A stretch of DNA of 20,836 bases, taken from the NCBI GenBank assembly GCA_903924185.1, contig CAIYAN010000043.1, positions 1 through 20,836 of the forward strand, given 5' to 3'. Below, in pieces: positions 6,134 through 13,357 of this stretch. This DNA comes from an uncultured Opitutia bacterium. GTDB lineage: Bacteria > Verrucomicrobiota > Verrucomicrobiia > Opitutales > UBA953. The notes beneath the pieces are model-generated. The model ran no database searches. It was not told where the DNA came from and saw only the letters and a program-made list of their open reading frames with translations. Positions within the stretch are counted from its first letter, which is position 1. Each line of letters starts with the position of its first letter. Made by a program: the position numbers and the translations under genes.

Positions 6134-7375
6134 TCAGGCAACCCCATATTTCTTTACAATGAGGGCTGAATTGATGCCTAGCATGCCGAAGGAGTTGTTC
6201 AAGATGGCCTCCAGCCGGGGGGCTTGGACGGCCTGGTTGATGACCAAGCCCGGCAGGGCACACTCGGGGTCGAGTTCGTCGATATTAATGGTCGGATGGA
6301 CCCAGCCATCCTCAAAAGAGGGCAAATTACCCGCTAATTCGAGGGCGCCGGCGGCCCCCATGCAGTGGCCGATGAAGCTCTTGGTATTGTTAATATAAGT
6401 CCCCGGGCAGTCCGTGAAGACCTCCCGTAGGGCGGTACACTCTTGGATGTCGCCAAGGGCCGTGGCCGTGGCGTGGGTGGACACGATATGGATGTCTTGG
6501 GGGCGCATCCCCGCCCGCTTCAGGGCGAGACGGACGCACTCCGCCTGTCGCTCGGGGTTGGGCAGGACGGCGTCCGTGGCGTCGGAATTGATGCACCAAC
6601 CGGCAATCTCGGCGATGATCCGGGCCCCACGCTTCTGGGCGTCCTCGAGGCGCTCCAGGACATAGATGGCGCCCCCTTCGGAGATGACGATGCCGTTGCG
6701 GTTCTTGTCGAAAGGCCGCGAGGCCTTGGTGGGGTCCACGTGGGCACCGAGGGCACCTTGGTTCTTGAAGCCAGCGAAGATGCCGAAAGTGTGAATCGAC
6801 TCCGAGACGCCGCCGGCAAAGGCCAAGTCGACTTCGCCGAGTTGCAACATCTGCGCGGCTTGGATGAGGCCCGCGTTACCGGCTGCACAGGCCGCTCCGA
6901 TCGTGTAATGCGGGCCCGTGATCCCCATATTCATCGTCACTTCGCCCGCGGGATTATTCGCTACCGTGCGCGGGTTGTGGTGGTGGGTCCAGTACTTCGT
7001 GTCGAAGCCGAACTGGGAAATATTATGAATCTCGTTCTCGGTCTCGACGTTGCCGTGTTCGGTGATGCCGAGGTACACGCCGACGCGGGACTTATCGACG
7101 GACTCCCAGACGAGCCCGGAATCACCGAGGGCTTCGCGGGCACAATAGATGGAAATCGACCCCACCCGCGTGCCATTACGGAGTTCCTTTCGCTTCTGCC
7201 ACTTGGTGGCGTCGAAATCGCAGACCCCGGCCGGGTGGCGGCCCATGTGGCGGACGTCGATTTCGGCGATGCGCGCCTTGCCGGCCAAGAGGTTTCCACG
7301 GAACTCAGGGAGGGAGTTCCCGTTGGGGGCGGTCAGGCCGATCCCAGTGATGACAATGCGGGTCTTGGAGGACAT
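6134..7375 (-). CDS. Beta-ketoacyl-ACP synthase (FabF-like, KAS II family)
   Basis: A 413-residue thiolase-fold condensing enzyme. The active-site triad is visible: Cys163 in TIGAACAAGNAG, His301 in STHATATALGD and His337 in KSFIGHCMGAAG, at almost the same positions as in E. coli FabF (163, 303, 340). It would catalyse decarboxylative Claisen condensation of malonyl-ACP with an acyl-ACP. Around the first His the sequence is HATAT rather than the usual HGTST, so the substrate pocket may differ. The ATG at 7373-7375 follows GGGGGAAG, only a weak ribosome-site match. TTGACT (complement of 7413-7418) is a possible -35 box without a clear -10. Together with the following ACP gene it looks like a dedicated module, not the housekeeping fabF locus; the product is unknown. 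Confidence 0.88.
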   Translation of the reverse strand: MSSKTRIVITGIGLTAPNGNSLPEFRGNLLAGKARIAEIDVRHMGRHPAGVCDFDATKWQKRKELRNGTRVGSISIYCAREALGDSGLVWESVDKSRVGVYLGITEHGNVETENEIHNISQFGFDTKYWTHHHNPRTVANNPAGEVTMNMGITGPHYTIGAACAAGNAGLIQAAQMLQLGEVDLAFAGGVSESIHTFGIFAGFKNQGALGAHVDPTKASRPFDKNRNGIVISEGGAIYVLERLEDAQKRGARIIAEIAGWCINSDATDAVLPNPERQAECVRLALKRAGMRPQDIHIVSTHATATALGDIQECTALREVFTDCPGTYINNTKSFIGHCMGAAGALELAGNLPSFEDGWVHPTINIDELDPECALPGLVINQAVQAPRLEAILNNSFGMLGINSALIVKKYGVA

Positions 7376-7473
7376 CAGGCTACTTCCCCCATCAAGGGCG
7401 GCCGAGCCGTGAAGTCAAACCCGCCCCCGCTTGCCCTTGCCAACGGGGGTTACCTCGTTTTGCTGGTATTTCG

Positions 7474-7956
7474 ATGTCCAACCCGCTCAAGTGCTCTGTC
7501 TGCGACGCCGTCGCGACCGTCCACCTGACCCAAATCGTCCAGGGTAAGGTGACGAAGGTCGATTTTTGTGAGGCTTGCGCCGCGAAGGGCGGAGCGGGGG
7601 ATGCAGCGGTCTTCAAGCTCGCGGACGCCGTGAATGCGGTGACGCCGGCCCCGGCGATTACTTGCCCGCAGTGCGGCTTCACGGATGTGGAGTTCCGCCG
7701 TCGCGGCCGTTTGGGTTGCCCTTCTTGCTGGCAGGTCTTCGGGGTCGCCCTCGGCGGTCTGCTGACCAAGGTGCAGCATGAGATTCAGCATGTCGGTCGA
7801 GCCCCGGCTGGCACGGTCCCCGTCGGGCAACTCCGCCACCGTCTGCTGGCGGCGCAGCAGGAACTAACTGCCGCCATCGCCGCTGAAGATTACGAGACCG
7901 CCGCAAAACTGCGCGATGAGGTCGCTCGCATCGCCACCCAACTCGACACCCTCTAA
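7474..7956 (+). CDS. mcsA: McsA-like protein, zinc-binding with UVR domain
   Basis: A 160-residue partner of the arginine kinase McsB. Four CxxC pairs, CSVC (7-10), CEAC (32-35), CPQC (64-67) and CPSC (82-85), should bind two zinc ions. The C-terminal UVR motif (about 124-158, QELTAAIAAEDYETAAKLRDEV) is a coiled-coil hairpin found also in UvrB/UvrC and ClpC. In Bacillota McsA activates McsB and can help bring it to the Clp protease. It stops 5 bases before mcsB, confirming the pair. No Shine-Dalgarno sequence precedes the ATG. In the 98 bases between this gene and the divergent ketosynthase I see no clear plus-strand promoter. Confidence 0.9.
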   Translation: MSNPLKCSVCDAVATVHLTQIVQGKVTKVDFCEACAAKGGAGDAAVFKLADAVNAVTPAPAITCPQCGFTDVEFRRRGRLGCPSCWQVFGVALGGLLTKVQHEIQHVGRAPAGTVPVGQLRHRLLAAQQELTAAIAAEDYETAAKLRDEVARIATQLDTL

Positions 7957-7961
7957 ATCCC

Positions 7962-9035
7962 ATGTCCGTTCAGGAAATCCTTGCCGACGAGAATGAGCTC
8001 ACGCACCTGCTAGGCGCCCAGCAGGCCGTGGTGCTCAGCACGCGCGTGCGTCTCGCACGTAATCTCGAAGGGTTCCCCTTTCCGGGGTGGGCTAAGCCCG
8101 CACACCGCAAGGAAATCGCGGAGCGATGCATTGAGGCTCTGACGCAGCTGCCCCGCTTCCGGAAGTCACATGTCTTTAAGATGGGCGACCTGCCCGACCT
8201 CGACCGTGCCGTGTTGGTGGAGCGTCACTTGGTGTCCAAGGAGCTGGCCTCAGGCAAGAGTGGCGCAGCTGTCATTAGCCGGGACCAGACCTGCTCGGTC
8301 ATGGTGAACGAGGAGGACCACCTGCGCATTCAAGTCGTCAAGGCGGGCTGGCATCTGCGTGGCACCTGGAACATCGCCGAACAACTTGACGATGCCATCG
8401 GCGCAACGCTCGGCATCGCTTTCTCGGATCAGCTGGGCTTCCTGACGGCTTGTCCGACGAACGTCGGCACGGGCCTGCGCGCCTCGGCCATGGTACACTT
8501 GCCCGGGCTCTGTCTCGCCGGCCATATCGAGAAGGTCACGCGCGCCCTCAGCCAAGATGGCTTGGCGGTCCGCGGCTGGCTGGGCGAAGGCACCGAAGCC
8601 GCCGGTAATATCTTTCAGATTTCTAATCAGCAAACCTTGGGCTTGTCGGAGGATGCGATTCTCCGTCATCTCGGCGGCTGGGTGAAGACCTTGGTCGACC
8701 AAGAATGGAATGCCCGTCGCAAGGTCGCCCAAGAAGAAGGGGAGCGCTTTGTCGACCGCCTCTCCCGGTCACTGGGCCTCCTGCGCCATGCGCGCCTCCT
8801 GACCAGTGCGGAGTCGATGAATATGCTTTCGCACCTGCGCTTGGCTTGCGACATGGGTTGCTTGCCGGAGGAACGCCGCCATGTCGTCGACCGTTTGATG
8901 ATCGAAGGCCAGCCAGCGCACGTGCAGGCGCGGCAAGGCGCCGAACTAGACAGCGATGGCCGCGATCGTCGCCGGGCCACGGCGGTTCGTGAGGCACTCC
9001 GCGATTTTCCGGAAGTAGGGTCGCCGACGGCTTAA
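7962..9035 (+). CDS. mcsB: Protein arginine kinase McsB
   Basis: A 357-residue member of the phosphagen (guanidino) kinase family that phosphorylates arginine side chains in proteins. Nucleotide-binding arginines appear in VVLSTRVRLARNLEGFPFPGW (about 23-43). NEEDHLRIQ (116-124) holds the conserved acidic catalytic loop, and ACPTNVGTGLRASAMVHLP (163-181) is the family block with the conserved Cys164. Near the C-terminus RDRRRA (about 334-339) fits the RDxxRA phospho-arginine sensing site, which is specific to McsB and absent from metabolic phosphagen kinases. In Bacillus pArg tags proteins for ClpCP. Neither ctsR nor clpC is next to it here. The gene ends 12 bases before the convergent rbfA, with no visible terminator. 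Confidence 0.94.
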   Translation: MSVQEILADENELTHLLGAQQAVVLSTRVRLARNLEGFPFPGWAKPAHRKEIAERCIEALTQLPRFRKSHVFKMGDLPDLDRAVLVERHLVSKELASGKSGAAVISRDQTCSVMVNEEDHLRIQVVKAGWHLRGTWNIAEQLDDAIGATLGIAFSDQLGFLTACPTNVGTGLRASAMVHLPGLCLAGHIEKVTRALSQDGLAVRGWLGEGTEAAGNIFQISNQQTLGLSEDAILRHLGGWVKTLVDQEWNARRKVAQEEGERFVDRLSRSLGLLRHARLLTSAESMNMLSHLRLACDMGCLPEERRHVVDRLMIEGQPAHVQARQGAELDSDGRDRRRATAVREALRDFPEVGSPTA

Positions 9036-9047
9036 GGCCGCCGCGGT

Positions 9048-9419
9048 TTACTCGTCGGTATCCGTTGCCGCCGCCGGCTTATCCTTGCGCGACATTTCGT
9101 CGAGCAGTGCCTGGACGCGCGCGACGCCGCCCGTGACGTCATCCTCTGCGAGGATGAGCTCGGGGGCGTTCTTCATTTGCAAGATACCACTGACCGCCGC
9201 GCGGAGTTCGCGTCGGATACGTTTAAGGAAGGTGCGAGCAGCCTTCTTCTCGGGGTCTCCGCCCGAAACCGCATACCCGACGCGCACTTGGCGGAGGTCG
9301 GGTGAAATGGTTGCACGGGTGATCGTGATCAACGCCGATTCGGTAATCCAATTGCGCCGGAGTGCGACGGAAACCTCGCGCTGGATCAATTCGGCTACCC
9401 GGAGCTGGCGCTGCGACAT
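9048..9419 (-). CDS. rbfA: Ribosome-binding factor A
   Basis: A 123-residue single-KH-fold protein needed for late maturation of the 30S subunit (16S 5' end, helix 1) and for cold adaptation. Recognisable parts are RQLRVAELIQREVSVAL (first helix), TITRATISPDLRQVRVGYAV (the conserved beta hairpin with SPDLRxAxVY-like sequence) and LRAAVSGILQMKNAPELIL. The charged Lys/Asp/Thr tail is typical. The ATG lies 3 bases after the infB stop, so translation is probably coupled. The usual next gene, truB, is absent; the operon ends here against the convergent mcsB. Confidence 0.93.
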   Translation of the reverse strand: MSQRQLRVAELIQREVSVALRRNWITESALITITRATISPDLRQVRVGYAVSGGDPEKKAARTFLKRIRRELRAAVSGILQMKNAPELILAEDDVTGGVARVQALLDEMSRKDKPAAATDTDE

Positions 9420-9422
9420 GGC

Positions 9423-11858
9423 TTAGAGGCTAGGACGAACCTGGAGCATCTCGACGACTTCGATGATGTCGCCCGGCTGGTACTCATCGTAGCCACCCAG
9501 CTTGATACCACACTCGAAGCCAGCCTTGACCTCGGAAGCATCGTCCTTGAAGCGGCGTAACGTCTCGACTGGGCCTTGGTGAATAATCTGGCCCTTGCGG
9601 ACGAGACGAGCCTTGGCTTGGCGACGAACCAGACCTTCGGTGACCATGCAACCGGCCACCTTGTGTTCCTTGCCCAACGGGAAGACCGCGCGGACCTCGG
9701 CGCCGCCGAGCTTGTTCTCGCGGACTTCGGGGTCGAGCAGTTCGGACATGGCATCCTTTACCAAAGTGATGAGCTCGTAGATGATATCATGCGTCACGAT
9801 GCGGACGCCCGTGCGCTTGAGGTGGGCTTGGACACCATTCTCAATCTTGGTGTCGAAACCGACGATCATGGATTTAGCCGCTTCGGCCAACTGAACATCG
9901 CTCTGCGTGACTGGACCGACGGAGCCGCCGACGATTTCGAGGCGGACCTTGGTGGATTTGATTTCGCGGAGGCAACCTTCGAGGGCTTCGAGCGTGCCGT
10001 TGACGTCAGCCTTGAGCAGGACGCGGAGAATCTTCTCCTTGTCCTGAGCGAGGGCGGCCATGAGGCGTTCGAGGTCCGTCATGCCAGGGCGGGCACCGGT
10101 GTTCGGCGCCTGTTGTTGGGCTTCGGCTGCCTTGCGGCCAGCGAGCGCGGCCTCTTCCGCTAGTTCGCGGGCTTCGCGGTCGTTCTTTAGGGTCTGGAAC
10201 TTCGTGCCCGGAGCCGGGACGGCGTCCCAGCCGAGGACGAGGGCAGGGGTGCCTGGCGAGGAGTTTTGGATACGGCCACCGCGTTCATCCATGAGCGCGC
10301 GGACCTTACACCACGTTTCACCACAGACGAAGGAGTCGCCGGCCTTGAGGGTGCCCTTCTGGACGATGACGGTCGCAGTCGGGCCGCGACCAGTCTCCAT
10401 TTGGGATTCGATGACGACGCCTTGGGCGGCGCATTTTGGGTTGGCCTTGAGGTCGAGGATTTCAGCCTGCAGGAGAATCGACTCGAGGAGCTCGTTCATG
10501 CCGGTGCCCTTGAGTGCGGAGACGGCGTTGGTGATGGTTTCGCCACCCCAATCTTCTGGGGTGATACCACGCTGCTGCATCTGCTGCTTCACGCGGTCGA
10601 TATTGGCACCTTTAGCGTCCACTTTATTCACGGCGCAGACAATCGCGGTGGCGTGCTTCTGGGCGAACTTGAGGGCTTCCTCGGTCTGCGGCATGAAGCC
10701 GTCGTCCGCAGCCACCACGAGGACGGCGATGTCAGTGACGGAGGCGCCACGTTCGCGCATCTTGGCGAAAGCGGCGTGGCCGGGGGTGTCGAGGAAGGTG
10801 ACGGTCCGTCCATTGTACTCAGGCTTTTCGCCCTGATACTTAACGGAGTAGGCACCGATGTGCTGGGTGATGCCGCCGGCTTCGCCGGACACCACGTTAG
10901 TCTTACGGAAGTAGTCTAGAAGGGTGGTCTTGCCGTGGTCGACGTGGCCGAGCACGCACACGACGGGTGGGCGCAGGGCGAGCAGGGCGGGATCGTCGTC
11001 CGTATTCTTCTCAACCTTCTTGACGGGCTGGGCGCCTTCCCCGCGGTGGCGGATTTCGAGGACGTAGCCATGCTTCTCAGCGACCTTTCGGGCGTCGGCT
11101 TCTTCGATGACGGAGGTGATGCTGACTACCTTATTGAGCTCCATCAGGCTACCGATGACCTGGAAGGGCTTGAGGTTAAGTGCGATCGCGAAGTCGCGGA
11201 CCACGATGGGCGGGCGAATCGTGACTGCGCCCTTGCTGCCTGGGGCGATTTGACCGCCACCACCGACGGTACGCGTGACCACGGGTGCGGCCGGCGGACG
11301 AACGGTGGGCGGGAGCGGGCTGGGCCGGCTGGTCGGTGCGGGCGGCTGCGAAGGGGTAATGACGATTGGCGGCAGTTCGTTGCGCGGCGCATTCGTCGGG
11401 ACGACGACACGCGGGGGGACGACGGGCGTGGGACCTGCGGCCGGGCGGGGCGGAGCAATCGGCGCTGGACGGGGAGGCAGGACGGTCGGAGGGACGTTAG
11501 CCTTGGGGGCGGTCTGAATTAATGGGGCCGCTGGCTTCGCGGCTTCGACCAAGGGCTTAGCAGGTGCGGCGGGAGCGGCCACGGGGGCGGGCACTGGGGC
11601 CGGCTCTTCCTTTTTAGGCAGTTTATCCTCCGCGAACTTCATGAAGTCGTCGCGGTAGAACTTGCTGAAGTTACTGGAGGCAGCTGGCTTCTTGCCTTCG
11701 GCGTAGACGAGATCCTTGAAGTCCGGATGGGCCTCTACGAACTGGTCCGCCAAGGCGAGCAATGCTTTGACCTCGAGGCCGAGTTCCTTGGCCACGTCGC
11801 TGTAACGCTGGGTGGTCGAGGCCTTCTTTGCTTCGGGTTTCTTCTTCTTCTCGGTCAT
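9423..11858 (-). CDS. infB: Translation initiation factor IF-2
   Basis: An 811-residue GTPase that places fMet-tRNA on the 30S subunit and promotes subunit joining. The order of parts is: a lineage-specific N-terminal domain (about 1-80), a long Pro/Ala-rich linker (about 85-200), the IF2N helical domain (about 218-275, RDFAIALNLKPFQVIGSLME), the G domain with GHVDHGKT (304-311), GGITQHIGA (328-336), DTPGH (357-361), NKVD (411-414) and SALKG (about 445), then domains II, III and the C-terminal tRNA-binding domain ending in GDIIEVVEMLQVRPSL. All G motifs are intact. The gene starts 47 bases after nusA and is followed by rbfA 3 bases on. The proline runs of the linker (PPRPAP, VVPPR) would normally call for EF-P. 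Confidence 0.96.
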   Translation of the reverse strand: MTEKKKKPEAKKASTTQRYSDVAKELGLEVKALLALADQFVEAHPDFKDLVYAEGKKPAASSNFSKFYRDDFMKFAEDKLPKKEEPAPVPAPVAAPAAPAKPLVEAAKPAAPLIQTAPKANVPPTVLPPRPAPIAPPRPAAGPTPVVPPRVVVPTNAPRNELPPIVITPSQPPAPTSRPSPLPPTVRPPAAPVVTRTVGGGGQIAPGSKGAVTIRPPIVVRDFAIALNLKPFQVIGSLMELNKVVSITSVIEEADARKVAEKHGYVLEIRHRGEGAQPVKKVEKNTDDDPALLALRPPVVCVLGHVDHGKTTLLDYFRKTNVVSGEAGGITQHIGAYSVKYQGEKPEYNGRTVTFLDTPGHAAFAKMRERGASVTDIAVLVVAADDGFMPQTEEALKFAQKHATAIVCAVNKVDAKGANIDRVKQQMQQRGITPEDWGGETITNAVSALKGTGMNELLESILLQAEILDLKANPKCAAQGVVIESQMETGRGPTATVIVQKGTLKAGDSFVCGETWCKVRALMDERGGRIQNSSPGTPALVLGWDAVPAPGTKFQTLKNDREARELAEEAALAGRKAAEAQQQAPNTGARPGMTDLERLMAALAQDKEKILRVLLKADVNGTLEALEGCLREIKSTKVRLEIVGGSVGPVTQSDVQLAEAAKSMIVGFDTKIENGVQAHLKRTGVRIVTHDIIYELITLVKDAMSELLDPEVRENKLGGAEVRAVFPLGKEHKVAGCMVTEGLVRRQAKARLVRKGQIIHQGPVETLRRFKDDASEVKAGFECGIKLGGYDEYQPGDIIEVVEMLQVRPSL

Positions 11859-11905
11859 GTGCAGGTACTGGGTGGACGGTAGAGGGAGCGGAGTCGGCGA
11901 CGGAC

Positions 11906-13162
11906 TTAGGCCTGGCCAGCGGTCTTGGCCTTGGCGACGGCAGCGAGGACGGTGTTGAATTCATCCTCGGTGATCGAGGTGCCAACCAAGTCTTCGGCGG
12001 TCACATCACTGAAGGCAGCGAGCTCGGAGATGCCGAGGCCCACGAACTTTGCAATGAGGTCAGGCGAAAGCTGGAGCTGGGCGGCGAGGCGCAAGGCCTT
12101 TTCGCCGAGCTGGGCGTCCACGCTCTCCGGTGCACGCGTCGACTTCGTGATGTCGAGGCGCCAACCCATGAGTTTGGAAGTGAGGCGGGCATTGCGGCCC
12201 TTGGAGCCGATGGCGATGCGCATGTCATCTTCGTCGACTTCAAAATGGATGAGACGGTTGCGCTCATCGATGTGCACATTGCGGGGCTTGGCCGGACGAA
12301 TGGCTTCTTCCAGCAACTGGAGGGGCTCGGGGCGCCAGCGGATGATATCAATCTTCTCACCGTTGAGTTCCTTAACGATGTTACGGACGCGGGCGCCACG
12401 GGCACCGACGCAGGCGCCGACGGGGTCGACCTTGGGGTCGGAGGAGTCGACGGCGATTTTGGTACGATAGCCTGGGTCACGTGCCATGGCGGCGATTTTG
12501 ACCGTTTTATCAGCGATTTCAGCAACTTCGAGCTCCAGGAGGCGCCGAACGAAATTCGGGTGGGCACGGGAAAGGATGAATTCACGGCCACGTTGGGTGT
12601 CTTCGCGGATTTCGAGCAGCAGGCAGCGGATGCGGTCGCCCGTGCGGAAGATTTCGCCCTGGCAGCTTTCGGCGCGGGTCAGGACGGCTTCGGCCGAGCC
12701 GAGTTCGACGACCACGTTGCCGCGGTCGTTGCGGCGGACGGTGCCGGTGACGATGTCACCGATCTTGTCCTTATACTCCTTGAAGACTTGGTCCTTCTCA
12801 ATCTTACGGAAACGCTGGTTGAGCAGTTGCTTCGTGCTCATGGCCGCGATGCGACCGAGGTCCGAGACGGCGATGGGGCGACGGACTTCCTCGCCAATCT
12901 TGGCGTCGGCCTTCAGGGCGGTCGCGGCGACGGGGTTGATTTCCTTGAGGGGGTCGGACGGGGAGTCGCTGACGATGTAGACCGCGTAGGCGTCGAGCTT
13001 ACCCGTGGCGGGGTCGGCGATGACCTCGATATTCTGTCCGGCGAGGACGGACTTTTCGACCGAAGACTTGATGGCTTCGGCGATGAGCGCGCAGGCTTCA
13101 TCCTTGGGGATATTCTTTTCCTTTTCGAGGTATTGCAGGTAGGGCTTAATGTCTACGCTCAT
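11906..13162 (-). CDS. nusA: Transcription termination/antitermination factor NusA
   Basis: A 418-residue RNA polymerase accessory factor that promotes pausing and intrinsic termination and takes part in rRNA antitermination. The N-terminal RNAP-binding domain covers about 1-130 (start MSVDIKPYLQYLEKEKNIPK). The S1 domain begins at about 132 (GDIVTGTVRRNDRGNVVVEL). KH1 contains VDPVGACVGARGARVRNIV and KH2 contains IAIGSKGRNARLTSKL. A short helix-hairpin-helix-like tail covers about 356-418 (LGISELAAFSDVTAEDLVG). It lacks the full pair of acidic repeats of the 495-residue E. coli protein, as in many other phyla. It heads the nusA-infB-rbfA operon; rimP, the usual first gene, is absent. The leader carries a promoter and an attenuator-like pair of hairpins. 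Confidence 0.95.
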   Translation of the reverse strand: MSVDIKPYLQYLEKEKNIPKDEACALIAEAIKSSVEKSVLAGQNIEVIADPATGKLDAYAVYIVSDSPSDPLKEINPVAATALKADAKIGEEVRRPIAVSDLGRIAAMSTKQLLNQRFRKIEKDQVFKEYKDKIGDIVTGTVRRNDRGNVVVELGSAEAVLTRAESCQGEIFRTGDRIRCLLLEIREDTQRGREFILSRAHPNFVRRLLELEVAEIADKTVKIAAMARDPGYRTKIAVDSSDPKVDPVGACVGARGARVRNIVKELNGEKIDIIRWRPEPLQLLEEAIRPAKPRNVHIDERNRLIHFEVDEDDMRIAIGSKGRNARLTSKLMGWRLDITKSTRAPESVDAQLGEKALRLAAQLQLSPDLIAKFVGLGISELAAFSDVTAEDLVGTSITEDEFNTVLAAVAKAKTAGQA

Positions 13163-13197
13163 GGGTATACGGGTGGTGTGGTGAGAAAATGGGCGAC

Positions 13198-13227
13198 AAA
13201 AAAGGCGGGTCCGGCTGGACCCACCTT
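13198..13227 (-). terminator. Terminator-like hairpin in the nusA leader (candidate attenuator)
   Basis: On the minus strand AAGGUGGGUCC (13227-13217) pairs with GGACCCGCCUU (13212-13202) around an AGCC loop, giving 11 continuous pairs including one U:G, followed directly by more U to a run of six. On the plus strand the same position is a C:A mismatch, so the structure is built for minus-strand RNA. It lies 36 bases upstream of the nusA ATG. As ettA starts at 13358 in the opposite direction, no upstream minus-strand gene needs terminating here. Confidence 0.72.
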
Positions 13228-13238
13228 ATGGAAAGGTG
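13222..13238 (-). promoter_or_regulatory. Antiterminator-like hairpin overlapping the nusA leader terminator
   Basis: On the minus strand CACCUU (13238-13233) pairs perfectly with AAGGUG (13227-13222) across a UCCAU loop, with a possible extra U:G outside. AAGGUG is also the first half of the terminator's 5' arm, so the two hairpins cannot coexist. This one is transcribed first. No AUG lies between the predicted start and the terminator, so a leader-peptide mechanism is unlikely. Confidence 0.5.
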
Positions 13239-13250
13239 ACTAGGACTTCG

Positions 13251-13279
13251 GGTATGCCCCCTAAAATAAGGCCTGTCAA
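13251..13279 (-). promoter_or_regulatory. Candidate promoter of nusA-infB-rbfA
   Basis: A perfect -35 box TTGACA (complement of 13274-13279) is followed after 17 bases by CATACC (complement of 13251-13256), a weak -10 box. Transcription would start near 13243-13247, giving a leader of about 80-85 bases that contains both hairpins before the nusA start. Confidence 0.5.
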
Positions 13280-13293
13280 GGCGGGACGCCTTG
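13277..13293. repeat. 7-bp inverted repeat over the nusA -35 box
   Basis: CAAGGCG-GGA-CGCCTTG is a perfect inverted repeat with a three-base spacer. Its left arm shares three bases with the TTGACA element, so it is placed where a repressor or activator could contact RNA polymerase. It could also be a chance palindrome in GC-rich DNA. Confidence 0.4.
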
Positions 13294-13357
13294 GCGGGGT
13301 GGGTGTGGGGGTGGGTTCCGCTTGCCCCCGGGGGGTCTTCGGTAAACCTCTAGCACC

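Larger units (their letters stand above)
13163..13357. promoter_or_regulatory. Divergent nusA/ettA regulatory region
   Basis: The longest non-coding stretch of the window (195 bases). On the minus strand it holds the nusA promoter candidate, the inverted repeat over its -35 box and the two alternative leader hairpins. On the plus strand TAAAAT at 13262-13267 is a possible -10 box for ettA but has no -35 partner at normal spacing. The palindrome at 13325-13334 (CCCCCGGGGG) is probably only base composition. Confidence 0.5.

Noticed and set aside
7420..7450. CCCCCG...CGGGGG stem between the ketosynthase and mcsA as a regulatory RNA
   Set aside because: Only six G:C pairs around a 14-base loop, without a U tract or a conserved partner; weak evidence in GC-rich DNA.
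6443..7528. A 361-codon plus-strand frame antisense to the ketosynthase
   Set aside because: It covers the ketosynthase active-site region on the opposite strand and runs into mcsA; composition and position fit a shadow frame.
11262..11604. Low-complexity GC-rich DNA in infB as a repeat array
   Set aside because: It encodes the Pro/Ala linker of IF-2; no unit of fixed length repeats.
11828..13243. A 471-codon open frame on the plus strand, antisense to nusA
   Set aside because: It mirrors the codon structure of the clearly real nusA on the other strand, is rich in Asp/Gly/Val as expected for such shadows in GC-rich DNA, and has no recognisable motif.
13325..13334. CCCCCGGGGG palindrome before ettA as an operator or hairpin
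   Set aside because: It has no loop, and runs of G and C are common in this intergenic region, so chance is the simpler explanation.
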